This document shows, piece after piece, positions 47,631 to 58,995 of a stretch of 64,000 nucleotides of DNA; within the stretch, counting starts at the first letter, position 1, and every line of letters begins with the position of its first letter. A program made the translations under genes and the position numbers. This stretch comes from Meghimatium bilineatum. Taxonomy: Eukaryota; Mollusca; Gastropoda; Stylommatophora; Philomycidae. The notes below the pieces were generated by a model. That model ran no database searches. It had not been told where the DNA came from and saw only the letters and a program-made list of their open reading frames with translations. The stretch spans positions 6,565,799-6,629,798 of the forward strand of contig CM067298.1 of NCBI GenBank assembly GCA_034231615.1, in the 5' to 3' direction.

Positions 47631-48880
47631 GAATGACTGTGAGAGAGAGAGTGTGTGAGAGAGACTGTGAGAGAGAGACTGTGAGAGAAAGACTGTGAGA
47701 GAGAGACTGTGAGAGAGAGACTGTGAGAGAGAGACTGTGAGAGAGAGACTGAGAGAGACTGTGAGAGAGAGACTGTGAGAGAGAGACTGTGAGAGAGAGA
47801 CTGTGAGAGAGAGACTGTGAGAGAGAGACTATGAGAGAGAGACTGTGAGAGAGAGACTGTGAGAGAGAGACTGTGAGAGAGACTGTGAGTTAGAGACTGC
47901 GAGAGAGAGACTGTGAGAGAGAGACTGTGAGAGAGAGACTGTGAGATAGAGACTGTGAGTTAGAGACTGTGAAAGAGAGACTGTGAGAGAGAGACTGTGA
48001 GAGAGAGACTGTGAGAGAGAGACTGTGAGAGAGAGACTGTGAGAGAGAGACTGTGAGAGAGAGACTGTGAGAGAGAGACTGTGAGAGAGAGACTGTGAGA
48101 GAGAGACTGTGAGAGAGAGACTGTGAGAGAGAGACTGAGAGAGAGAGACTGTGAGAGAGAGACTGTGAGAGAGAGACTGTGAGAGAGAGACTGTGAGAGA
48201 GAGACTGTGAGAGAGAGACTGTGAGAGAGAGACTGAGAGAGAGAGACTGTGAGAGAGAGACTGTGAGAGAGAGACTGTGAGAGAGAGACTGTGAGAGAGA
48301 GACTGTGAGAGAGAGACTGTGAGAGAGAGACTGTGAGAGAGAGACTGTGAGAGAGAGACTGTGAGAGAGAGACTGTGAGAGAGAGACTGAGAGAGAGAGA
48401 CTGTGAGAGAGAGACTGTGAGAGAGAGACTGTGAGAGAGAGACTGTGAGAGAGAGACTGTGAGAGAGAGACTGTGAGAGAGAGACTGTGAGAGAGAGACT
48501 GTGAGAGAGAGACTGTGAGAGAGAGACTGTGAGAGAGAGACTGTGAGAGAGAGACTGTGAGTTAGAGACTGTGAGAGAGAGACTGAGAGAGAGACTGTGA
48601 GAGAGAGACTGTGAGAGAGAGACTGTGAGAGAGAGACTGTGAGAGAGACTGTGAGTTAGAGACTGTGAGAGAGAGACTGAGAGAGAGACTGTGAAAGAGA
48701 GACTGTGAGAGAGAGACTGTGAGAGAGAGACTGTGAGTTAGAGACTGCGAGAGAGAGACTGTGAAAGAGAGACTGTGAGAGAGAGACTGTGAGAGAGAGA
48801 CTGTGAGTTAGAGACTGCGAGAGAGAGACTGTGAGAGAGAGACTGTGAGAGAGAGACTGTGAGAGAGAGACTGTGAGAGA
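47631..48880. repeat. GA-rich satellite, complete, 1.25 kb (copy B)
   Basis: Mostly uniform ACTGTGAGAGAGAG (14 bp), with variants GAGTTAGAG, ACTGCGAG and GTGAAAGAG that I do not see in the 10.5-kb array of copy A. It exits cleanly into unique sequence at about 48881. Confidence 0.97.
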
Positions 48881-49524
48881 GTGCAATATTTTGTGGTATT
48901 GTATCAGCGGTATACACAATTATCTAGTCTGTGCAAGCATTTATTATCTGATCTATCTACCTGTTATCTTGCTGCATTCCCTGACGGTATTCTTAACCTT
49001 GGATGGAAGCTTGCAAGTTGACAGTGCAATCTGAGGTGAGTTCACGTGAAATCGCTAGTTCCTTTTAGAGGCGTTTAGTGATTCTTTTATCGAGTGGGAG
49101 CGGGGAGAGAAAACGAATAAACAGTGATGAGTGGTAGATTATTGCACATGTTTGAGGTGTGGGAAAAATGATGATGCCGAGAGCAGGAAGAGGAGTATGG
49201 GAGTAGTCATTAGAAAAAGCATGTGTGTGTGTGAAAGAGAGAGAGCGCGGATTAAATGTGATTTGAGGGTAGACACTTTGAAAAGAAAAAGGGTGCAAGG
49301 GAGAGAAGTATAGACATGAACAAGGAGAAATGCGTTGATTGTTTTACTTTAGTTTTGTATTGGTTGGTCTGAAAACAGTTTAACGTTGAATCGCAGTGTA
49401 TAGAGAAGCTGGTATATATGCGCCATTCTACCTGTTACTCCGGCTCTCAGCATTTAATTTTAAAAACTAATGTTACCCTTTCTCTTCCATTTTTTGTTTT
49501 GTTTAATCGTGTTTCATTGGTGCA
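48881..49524. other. Unique non-coding sequence
   Basis: No gene recognised. Short open frames only, with a brief GTGTGTGTG/GAGAGAG stretch near 49222-49246. Confidence 0.4.
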
Positions 49525-50135
49525 GACTGTCACCATAGTTACCACTAAGAACTTTGGTGCACTGTAACCGTGGTTACCACTAAGAGGTGTCATTGGTACA
49601 GAATGTCGCCATAGTTACCACCTAGTTCATTGGTGCAAACTATCGTTATGGTTGCCACTAAGAAGTTTGTTTCAGTTACCAAGGTTACCACTATGAGTAG
49701 CTTTTGGTATTGCTACCATGGTTACCACTAGTGAAAATGCTACGGTTATCACTATGGTGCACTGGTGTTATGGTTATAACTAGTGCAAATTGTTGTCAAG
49801 GTGTATCGGGGTAGGGTGTTTTTCAGGTGGATTGTTACCATAGTTACATCTAGGGTGGTTGGTTTCAGTGTTAGACTGTTACCATGGTTACGATGTGGGA
49901 GGTATGTTTCAGTGATATACTGTTTACCATATTAACCACTTCCGTGAATTATTAGAGTGCTAGACTTTTTATCATGGTCACCTCTCTAATATTTTGTTTC
50001 AGTGGTAGACCGTTTCCCCAGTAACCACTGAAGTGGTTTGTTGTAGTAGTGGATTGTTTACCATAGTTTATTGTAGTAGTGGATTGTTTACCATAGTAAG
50101 AATAGTAAGGTTATTTGCTTCATTGATAGACTGTA
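49525..50135. repeat. Degenerate satellite built on GTTACCATGGTTACCACTA
   Basis: Many diverged units of about 40-60 bp around (A/G)TTACCA(T/C)(A/G)GTTACCACT with TGGTGCAGACTG or TTTCAGTGGTAGACTG spacers. Several units approach the palindrome GGTAACCATGGTTACC, for example GTTACCATGGTTAC at 49878-49891. Confidence 0.75.
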
Positions 50136-50164
50136 ACCAATGAAACAATTTCAAAGAAATGTAT

Positions 50165-50300
50165 TTCATTGTTTTCAAGTATTTTTCTTATTTCATTGTT
50201 TTCGAGTATTTTTCTTATTTCATTGTTTTCAAGTATTTTTCTTATTTCATTGTTTTCGAGTATTTTTCTTATTTCATTGTTTTCAAGTATTTTTCTTATT
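50165..50300. repeat. 27-bp minisatellite, 5 copies in an A/G-alternating dimer
   Basis: TTCATTGTTTTCAAGTATTT-TTCTTAT units. CAAG and CGAG alternate from unit to unit, so the true period is 54 bp. Confidence 0.95.
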
Positions 50301-50470
50301 TTGGGGAAATGTTTTTATGACCGAGTCCATATACATTATCTATCACGTGGATACACCGTCCATTATATTATAGGCGAGCAGCTTAGATTTGCATAAGAGC
50401 TGTTTCTTGAACAGGAGCGATTCCATAAGATTCTGTCAGGTTTTTATAAATCGTTGAATCACATTTCTCC

Positions 50471-50625
50471 GCCGAAGTGTCGGGCTATTGGTGCAAATAA
50501 AACGACGAAACAAGGCATTTCTATTCTCCGGACTACTCCCGCTGGAAATCTAATAGTCCTGCTACAAGAGAGATCCAGCGGACGTTTAAGAATGAACGCC
50601 GAAGAAGAAAAAGAAGAATCACATT
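50471..50625 (+). mobile_element. SINE-like element, family S2
   Basis: GCCGAAGTGTCGGGC...ATTGGTGCAAATAAAAC, CTCCGGACTAC, GTCCTGCTACAAGAGAGATC, AAGAATGAACGCCGAAGAAG. Full collinearity with the copies at 39521 and 61724. Confidence 0.8.
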
Positions 50626-51730
50626 TAAAATGATTACTTTCTATGTGGGCCAGATAATAGGGGATCACTAATCGTTCTTTCGCTTTTCAGGTACGTCCAG
50701 CTGACCCGTAGAAAACACATCCGCTCAACATAGCTGAAATTATTTTTTTTTTAATGGGAACTCTCGAGGCCTACTAGTTACTGAATTGTATGTCCCGCAT
50801 GTCACTGACTTCAACTGTCCACAATGTTCATTACAACGTCATCTCATTTGATCCAACACCGAACACGTCTTTCTCTCAATTGCACCTCGTTGACACTATG
50901 CGACTGACTATATTTGTCCTCCAACTGTCACGGGGACTGACCACGTTTGGGCCCCAAATAATTTTTGAAAATAACCATAGGTATTTATTTTCCCTCCAGT
51001 GGCAGATATAATTTACACGGCACGTAGTTGAAACTGAATATATTAGTTTATAATTCTCGTGTCTATTCCTTCTCTGGTGCAATTATTTGCATGTCAAATC
51101 CTTCCTATGTCAAATCCTTCCTATGTCAAATCCTTCTTGTCTTTGAAATCCTTCCTTATCATATAACGGTTGACTACAAAGTTTTTTGATTTAAGTATAA
51201 ATGTCTGGTCACTCTAATGTCATCGTTATGTGATGGCCGTTAAGAAACTGAATAAACTGATTGTGCATATACGACATTTTGCCACTTTTGTGGTCATATG
51301 AAAACGAATCATTGACAATAAATAATTAAATCAGTAGGAAGTTAGATGTCATAAATTTATATAGCTCTACAGAAAAATAACGAGAATGCAATGAAAACCT
51401 AAAAAACCTAATTACAATGTATTAAGGAAGATTGGTACCTAATACAAGTAAAGAACAGGGTATTGTAACAAATGCATATATATTGGCAACACCGTGAGAA
51501 GAGATGGCTTGAAATATGATGTAACAACAGGCACAATTGAGGGGAAGTCAGTTATGTTATCAAAGAGATATCATTCTAGCTAATTGAGAGAATCGTGGTA
51601 TGGTAGAATAGTAAGTAGTGAGTCAGGTACATTAACTGCAGATGTTGGAATGTTGTATGGATCAATTATCGCATACTTTACCCGACTCGGAACATGATAA
51701 TGATGATAATAAGAGAAACTATTCAAACGT
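50626..51730. other. Non-coding, nothing recognised
   Basis: A+T-rich. A short direct repeat of (C)TATGTCAAATCCTTC occurs at 51090-51135. No gene. Confidence 0.4.
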
Positions 51731-51919
51731 TTATTTAAAACATTTAGATTTCTATCAAACATATTTCAAACATTTAGATTTCTATCAAACATATTTAAAA
51801 CATTTAGATTTCTATCAAACATATTTAAAACATTTAGATTTCTATCAAACATATTTAAAACATTTAGACTTCTATCAAACATATTTAAAACATTTAGATT
51901 TCTATCAAACATATTTATA
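51731..51919. repeat. 30-bp minisatellite, about 6 copies
   Basis: TTTAAAACATTTAGATTTCT-ATCAAACATA units. Frames on both strands stay open because 30 is divisible by three. Confidence 0.96.
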
Positions 51920-52270
51920 AGCTTTTCTGATATCCAAATCGCCCCCAAAAAAACCTAGTTCTAAATGTGAATCTGCTAATGTGGTAACACTAAATATGAC
52001 TGATTTAGAATGCTAGTTCCCAGGCAAGGCAGCACGAAGGAATTGTTTTAAATGAGACACACGCGCGCATTTATTTGTGCCTGAGTCAGAACCGTCGTGA
52101 GCAGCTTCAACCAATCTTCTAGTGGCGTCTATAAGTATTGACAGGTTTTCATGTTTACACTGAGAAAGGTCAGACAATGAAAATATTCACAGAACGTTGA
52201 AGGCTGATTGTTTTCGTGGCATGTTCCTCAAGGAATAATTTCACTGTCCTTGTTCCTGGTTAGTTTGATA
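51920..52270. other. Non-coding, nothing recognised
   Basis: No gene or repeat recognised. Confidence 0.4.
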
Positions 52271-53037
52271 GATGCGATGATAGATTTAATAATAGTTTAT
52301 GGCTGGACTGATGTATGACTGAGTAGATTTAATGATAGTTTATGGCTGGTCTGATATACGACTGAGTAGATTTAATGATAGTTTATGGCTGGACTGATGT
52401 ATGACTGAGTAGATTTAATAACAGTTTATGGCTGGACTGATGTATGACTGAGTAGATTTAATAACAGTTTATGGCTGGACTGATGTATGACTGAGTAGAT
52501 TTAATAATAGTTTATGGCTGGACTGATGTATGACTGAGTAGATTTAATAACAGTTTATGGCTGGACTGATGTATGACTGAGTAGATTTAATAACAGTTTA
52601 TGGCTGGACTGATGTATGACTGAGTAGATTTAATAACAGTTTATGGCTGGACTGATGTATGACTGAGTAGATTTAATATTAGTTTATGGCTGGACTGATG
52701 TATGACTGAGTAGATTTAATAACAGTTTATGGCTGGACTGATGTATGACTGAGTAGATTTAATAATAGTTTATGGCTGGACTGATGTATGACTGAGTAGA
52801 TTTAATAATAGTTTATGGCTGGACTGATGTATGACTGAGTAGATTTAATAATAGTTTATGACTGGACTGATGTATGACTGAGTAGATTTAATAACAGTTT
52901 ATGGCTGGACTGATGTATGACTGAGTAGATTTAATAATAGTTTATGGCTGGACTGATGTATGACTGAGTAGATTTAATAATAGTTTATGACTGGACTGAT
53001 GTATGACTGAGTAGATTTAATAATAGTTCATGACTGG
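52271..53037. repeat. 43-bp satellite, subfamily 1, about 17 units
   Basis: TAGATTTAATAACAGTTTAT-GGCTGGACTG-ATGTATGACTGAG units. The main variants are AACAG/AATAG and GGCTGG/GACTGG. Confidence 0.97.
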
Positions 53038-53082
53038 TCTTATTCTTCTTCTTTAGTTCACTTGAAACATGTCTATACCTGT
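53038..53082 (-). mobile_element. 3' end of (GAA)n-tailed element S3
   Basis: Inverted ATTCTTCTTCTTTAGTTCAC-TTGAAACATGTCTAT, matching 18358-18398. It interrupts the 43-bp satellite between its two subfamilies. Confidence 0.6.
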
Positions 53083-53189
53083 TGGCTGGTGTGATGAATT
53101 AGATGTGTAATAGTTTCTAGTTAATTTTATCCATGAATTAGTAGATTTAGTAATAGTTGTCTATCTACTGTAATAGGTATGGTACATTT

Positions 53190-53845
53190 AGTAGAAACAT
53201 TTTGACCAGTCTGAGGAATGAATGGACAGATTTCATAAATATGTCTGGTTAATCTGAGGAATGAATGGACAGATTTCATAAATATGTCTGATTAATCTGA
53301 TGAATGAATTGACAGATTTCATAAATATGTCTGGTTAATCTGATGAATGAATTGACAGATTTCATAAATATGTCTGATTAATCTGATGAATGAATTGACA
53401 GATTTCATAAATATGTCTGATTAATCTGATGAATGAATTGACAGATTTCATAAATATGTCTGATTAATCTGATGAATGAATTGACAGATTTCATAAATAT
53501 GTCTGGTTAATCTGATGAATGAATTGACAGATTTCATAAATATGTCTGGTTAATCTGATGAATGAATTGACAGATTTCATAAATATGTCTGGTTAATCTG
53601 ATGAATGAATTGACAGATTTCATAAATATGTCTGGTTAATCTGATGAATGAATTGACAGATTTCATAAATATGTCTGATTAATCTGATGAATGAATTGAC
53701 AGATTTCATAAATATGTCTGGTTAATCTGATGAATGAATTGACAGATTTCATAAATATGTCTGGTTAATCTGATGAATGAATTGACAGATTTCATAAATA
53801 TGTCTGGTTAATCTGATGAATGAATTGACAGATTTCATAATAGTA
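53190..53845. repeat. 43-bp satellite, subfamily 2, about 15 units
   Basis: CAGATTTCATAAATATGTCT-G(A/G)TTAATCTG-ATGAATGAATTGA units. Same period as subfamily 1, with about 27 of 43 aligned positions identical by my count. 53083-53189 holds intermediate, degenerate units. Confidence 0.96.
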
Positions 53846-54884
53846 TACGTTTTGGTATGATCGGATGAGTCAGTAGATTTAATCAAATATAGCGCGAAAG
53901 ATGGTAATCTGAAGAAGTAATAAAATAATATATGCTTCAATTAATACTTTGTAAAATCAAGTGCCGAGCTAAAGGCAGCTTTCGAATTAAGATTGTGTAA
54001 GAATTGTGTAAGGTTTTTTTTTAATGTAACTAGTTGATATCACGGCTATATCAGGGGTTGACACCGCTTCTGACTTCAGAAATCTGGAAAGGTGAATTTA
54101 TTGTATCATATTTAGGAAATAGCGGACCAATAAGAGTATTTATTTTGTTCTAAGGATTTTCTAAGCAATATTTACGATCAGATGGTTGTCGGTGCTTTCT
54201 GAAAGGTTCCGATGCACAAATGATTAGCAACTAAAATCGATCCAGAGGCCTTCACTAATTCTCAGACACAGGCCTGGACCTTGAAGAGAGAAATACAATT
54301 CTTTAGTTCCAGTCATCGACCTATCTGGCAATGATGATCTTACCAGAAATATTACTTTCAGAATCTCATCGTTCTGTGTCCCCCTCCCCCCTCCTTATCA
54401 CGTATCTGGCTATGTTGATCCCATGTACGTTCTCGCCAGCTTAGCTTATTACTTCACTGAAACACGCAAGCTCTTTACATTCACCATTCCCTACCACAAT
54501 AAGGAGATCGCATAATCTTAGGGATTGAGATGAATTGCTTTTCTAAATTCATATTGACATTATTTCTATCTTCTTTGTACCTCCCTTTTTTTTTATCTTT
54601 TAGCTAGTGCGCGATAACGCAGCCAGAGATCAAACAATTGCGCTGGGTGCTGACAGTTGACCATTTATCCGATTAGACTTGTCTAGAACTCTAACAACAA
54701 CCGCACGATAGAGTTCTATGTAACTAACAATTGTTCTATTTAGAATGGATAACCTATTACAGGAAACTGGTTTGTTTCGTTGGGTCCCGTGAAATATTAG
54801 TTGTTCATTTGCTATTTTATGCGAGACATTGATATATTGCTAGGACACGACATGGTGATAGCATTTCTCTAAATGTTGTATAGT
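53846..54884. other. Non-coding, nothing recognised
   Basis: A+T-rich, with a C-rich run near 54380 and a T run near 54587. No gene. Confidence 0.4.
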
Positions 54885-55148
54885 AACATATATGGAGATT
54901 GAGAGAGAGGGACTGATAAAATAACATATAGGGAGATTGAGAGAGAGGGATTGATATAGTAACATATAGGGAGATTGAGAGAGAGGGATTGATATAGTAA
55001 CATATAGGGAGATTGAGAGAGAGGGATTGATATAGTAACATATAGGGAGATTGAGATAGAGGGACTGATATAGTAACATATAGGGAGATTGAGAGAGAGG
55101 GATTGATATAGTAACATATAGGGAGATTGAGAGAGAGGGACTGATATA
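54885..55148. repeat. 38-bp minisatellite
   Basis: AGTAACATATAGGGAGATTG-AGAGAGAGGGATTGATAT units, about 7, followed by purine-rich sequence to about 55270. Confidence 0.95.
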
Positions 55149-55680
55149 GGAACAAGAGAAAGAGGGATGAGATAGATGGGAGAGGGAAGAAGAGAGGAGG
55201 CAGTGAGAAAAAGAAAAAATGCAATGGGTGAGACAGAAAGAGGGAAGGAAAGGAAGAAGAAAGGATGTGCAAGATAGAAAGATAGGGTACCATAAAAGAT
55301 AAGAAAAAGGTTATACTAAGAGAATACTTGTCGCAGAAAAATCATCAAAGACGGTGCGGGTCTCAGCAACATGGACAACTTAAACACAGTAACATGACAT
55401 CGCTGGAACTGGATAGCTCTGGTTTCTGCCCTATGCACCATGTTCGACACAGATCGTCGCGATGTTGCTGTTCTTAGCTCCCCTTTCAGACCTGAGTAAC
55501 ACTCAGGCGGTGGTATGATTATTTTCTTTAGCATCGAGTAACATCTCTAATCAAGAAATGAAGCTATGGTATCAGGAAATAAAACCAATACTGGAATTGC
55601 GAGGGCTTGGGTAGCACACAGCAAACGAAAACATGAAAAAAAGGGGGAAAAGTGTTACCGATATTTGTAAACACAACAAA
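55149..55680. other. Non-coding, purine-rich at first
   Basis: No recognised gene. Short minus-strand frames (such as 55534-55316) have no domain. Confidence 0.35.
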
Positions 55681-56043
55681 CTAGCAACGAGGACGATTTT
55701 TCGACTAACAGCCTTCATCAGGGCGAATTTTATCATCTCAATCTCATTTATCACTCTCATGTCCACCGTTTCAACTCGTTATGCTAAGTCTGCCTTCTCT
55801 TACTTTGCTGGACCCATCCAGTTTTGATGTTTCCCTTCTCCATGACATGTTGCATACCACGAGTTAATATCTTCCTCCTGCCATCGTCACACCATCTGTG
55901 CTTTCTTACTTCTAGCATATTGCTTGTTTCCTTTTGTTGTCTTTCGTTCTGATGAAGGCTGTTAGTCAAAACGTCGTCTGACGCTGCGTCTCGATGAAGG
56001 CTGTTAGTCAAAACGTCGTCTGACGCTGCGTCTCGTTGCTAGT
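55681..56043. repeat. Inverted repeat with hammerhead-like cores; right arm tandemly duplicated
   Basis: Minus strand 55727-55681 reads CCTGATGAAGGCTGTTAGTC followed by GAAA, and ends in CTCGTTGCTAG. The plus strand has two 42-bp copies starting GATGAAGG at 55951 and 55993, the second ending CTCGTTGCTAG (to 56043). CTGATGA plus a GGC/GTC stem plus GAAA matches the hammerhead core strands on the minus-strand copy. The plus copies have AAAA in place of GAAA. A stem I was not convincing. Confidence 0.45.
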
Positions 56044-56492
56044 ATGATTTGTTTACCAATATCAGTAACATATTTACCTATTTCAATTCATTTGTATACA
56101 ATATCTGTAAACCTATGCAGGGATATACCACGAGCTATCGGAAATGTCTGTATTTTGTTCTTGAAGATAGAATAAAACATAAAACAGACTTTGAAAGCAA
56201 CTAATATCTTAATGATTACAGTATCAGCATCCAAATTTGGATCCCTTCCCTCCTGAAAATCGATATGAACTTGGACAGGCACAAACAAGAAGGTTCCAGC
56301 TTTCTTAGCCAACCATTCAGGATGAGATCTCAGAGACGTTTTTCGCATCTCAAAGTAATCACAGACACATGGCCTGGCTGTGTTTGCACGTGTGTCTACA
56401 CGTGCGGGCTGTCTGTCAACTTATCGTTGTACATTCAAATCATTAGCGTAAGGCAATTCCATCCAGATCACTTCATTTTATGTTTGATGATT
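56044..56492. other. Non-coding; one weak minus-strand open frame
   Basis: The minus-strand frame 56348-56088 (86 codons) contains EGRDPNLDADT and a hydrophobic stretch. I recognise no family and see no support for an exon. Confidence 0.2.
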
Positions 56493-56840
56493 TCAACTTG
56501 TACATAGAAACAGTTGAGATTCTGTCTTGTACATAGAAACAGTTGAGATTCTCTCTTGTACATAGAAACAGTTGAGATTCTCTCTTGTACATAGAAACAG
56601 TTGAGATTCTGTCTTGTACATAGAAACAGTTGAGATTCTGTCTTGTACATAGAAACAGTTGAGATTCTGTCTTGTACATAGAAACAGTTGAGATTCTCTC
56701 TTGTACATAGAAACAGTTGAGATTCTCTCTTGTACATAGAAACAGTTGAGATTCTCTCTTGTACATAGAAACAGTTGAGATTATGTCTTATAGATCGAAA
56801 TAGTTGAGATTCTGTCTTGCACATAGAAACAATTGAGATT
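56493..56840. repeat. 29-bp minisatellite, about 12 units
   Basis: CAGTTGAGATTCTGTCTTGT-ACATAGAAA, with the variant CTCTCTTG. All three minus-strand frames stay open for many units by composition. Confidence 0.96.
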
Positions 56841-57600
56841 ATGTCGTGTTATCTGGTGTTTTTAAAAATCATCTGGGTTTATTTCTCGGACGTAAGTAGT
56901 AACACCGATACACATTTTCCAGAGTATGTGATCAAAGTGAATGAGCCAACACTCAACAAACAGGGCCACTATAGTTAGCAATTAGGAATAATGATGACAT
57001 CATGTGAAAGAAGTTCAACAACGATAAGAAACAGAATAACACATGCAAATGCAACATTCGTAGAAATGAAGAATATACTGCGTAATGTATTCCTGTTAGA
57101 AAAGAATGAGGAAGCTAGTTCTTATGATCTACGTTATACATATTCTAAAACTTGAGTGCGAGCATTGACCAATAAATAAACAGAATTGTGCACAATTAGA
57201 GACAACAGAGAAGCGGTTACATAGAAGAATGCTAAGAGTATCATAACTAGAAAGACTAAAGTGAAAGCGCTGAAAGAGACAAATGCAGGACGGGGTTGAT
57301 TAATAATATTAGTTAGGGACAACCTTCATTTCTTGGACACAATTTGAGATAGTGGTGTCTGGAGCACATAGTTACAGCAGGCAAGATTAGAACGGCAAGA
57401 GAGATTCGGGCGTCAGCGTGAGATAACATTCGTTTAACATCCTTTCATGGGAAAGGTTCATCAAAGATTCTAAGATGTTAGAAATTCAGTTCTGACGATC
57501 AATCATCGTATATACCAGTCGGCATCGAATCTGATTATATATATTTATATATATACATATACAGTATAAACGATCAGCGTGTGTGGAAATACAATTTTGT
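56841..57600. other. Non-coding, nothing recognised
   Basis: A+T-rich. A short TA-rich stretch lies near 57536-57560. Confidence 0.4.
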
Positions 57601-57965
57601 TGCTTTACGTCCATAATGTTCCCTCCCCCCTTCTGTCCACTACTTGTAAATAACTGTCAAGAATTCAGGAAACACTCTGGTTAATTATGTCCCAAAAATA
57701 CTCCCCCTTCCTTCTTTCCGCCTACATTTTGTACAAGTACGACAATTGTGAATGATTTCCTTTCAATTTATTGAATTTAGTTTTCTTCAAATGCAAACAA
57801 TTTAATTGGTATAGAAAAAGTATTATTGTAGACGTCAACTTTTAACTACCCTCCAGCCTCCTTTTCCGTTGTCAAACGTTTTTCAGAAAGGTTCCCCCTT
57901 CTCCCACCCCCCTCCCATATTCCTAAATATTGATGTTTTTTATGGACAGCCCTTTATGGCAACTA
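57600..57965. mobile_element. MITE-like relic with C-runs
   Basis: 57825-57965 (GTAGACGTCAAC, GTCAAACGTTTTTCAG, CCCACCCCCCTCCC, GACAGCCCT) resembles 1395-1440 plus 1819-1900. 57600-57720 holds similar C-run segments that may be another copy. Terminal repeats are not defined. Confidence 0.4.
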
Positions 57966-58168
57966 TGGTCACCATATATTTGGCACTATAATTTCTGTCC
58001 TTCAAAACTGAGCCATCATCGACAAATACATCTCGACATCTCGATGAATAGTTAGACATCTCGACAAATACATTTTTCATTTTTTTTCTTCAAAAATAGC
58101 TATCCCATCCCCCACACAGTAACTTAAATGACTGACAAGCAACGTGCTCTCTGTTTAAGACTATACTC

Positions 58169-58390
58169 CAGAGTATATAATCTTGTTTTATGCGGGCCGG
58201 ATTCTGTACTTCTAATCTAGTTAGGAGCCACAAAATGTCTTTTTTTCCCCCCATTCTACTGAAGCTCCAAGTAGTGTTGATTTAACTCGGGCGTCTGCTC
58301 ATGTTGTTCTTTTGGCTAAACCTGGCCGAGATAAAATATATATTTTGTCGGGCCACATTTGACCCGCGGGTTGTATTATGCCTACTCCTG
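58169..58390. mobile_element. hAT-like non-autonomous relic
   Basis: The right end, read inverted, is CAGGAGTAGGCATAATACAA followed by CCCGCGGGTCAAATGTGGCC. This is the familiar CAGG-GTAGGCA, CCCGCGGGCCAAA layout of hAT ends. The left end CAGAGTATATAAT...GCGGGCCGG is a poorer match. There is no clear 8-bp duplication (flanks TATACTC against GTGAAAGC). Confidence 0.55.
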
Positions 58391-58447
58391 GTGAAAGCAA
58401 ATACTGTTGATATGGCATACATTTAATTTTTATTTGTGCGTCACTCC

Positions 58448-58722
58448 GGCTAATGTTCCCTCTAAGAAGAGTGGCTGTGAGCAGAAATCATTTCAGTGTG
58501 CTTTTACATTTCGAACATCGCTTTTCCTGCAAACCCTCATCTAAGCAAATATAATGTTCTACAACATATTCTATTTAAACTGTTTCTATTTTTTGTTTAT
58601 TGTAAGAACATTTAGACACTTTTCTATACGTAAGTTTTGTGAGTCAAGTCCAAACTCTGTGCGCATAAGGATAAGATGTGTGCGCTAACGCACGGTATCG
58701 CAGCTTAGCTGGACCATTGCAC
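58448..58722. mobile_element. MITE-like element with TTCCCTCTAAG terminal repeats
   Basis: The left end GGCTAATGTTCCCTCTAAG (58448-58466) pairs with the right end CTTAGCTGGACCATTGCAC (58704-58722) at 13 of 19 positions. The interior has GTGTGCGCTAACGCAC. There is no coding capacity. Confidence 0.45.
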
Positions 58723-58837
58723 TGCTGTCTCTCTAGGAATTTATGATGTACATTTATCTCCTTTTGCTCATTTTAATTTAAACATCCCTGGAGATTATTG
58801 TGTATTATTCTTCGCATAACATAACAATACAAAACAA

Positions 58838-58995
58838 AGTTATTCTTATTTGTATATGTTCATAGTTCATAGTCTTATTTGTATACGTTCATAGTTCATA
58901 GTCTTATTTGTATACGTTCATAGTTCATAGTCTTATTTGTATACGTTCATAGTTCATAGTCTTATTTGTATACGTTCATAGTTCATAGTCTTATT
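58838..58995. repeat. 29-bp minisatellite, 5 copies
   Basis: CTTATTTGTATACGTTCATA-GTTCATAGT units. Confidence 0.95.

Noticed and set aside
52271..53845. CRISPR-like direct repeats
   Set aside because: Contiguous 43-bp satellite units without spacers.
56088..56348. Host exon on the minus strand
   Set aside because: 86 codons with no recognisable family, no supporting splice pattern and no second exon nearby.
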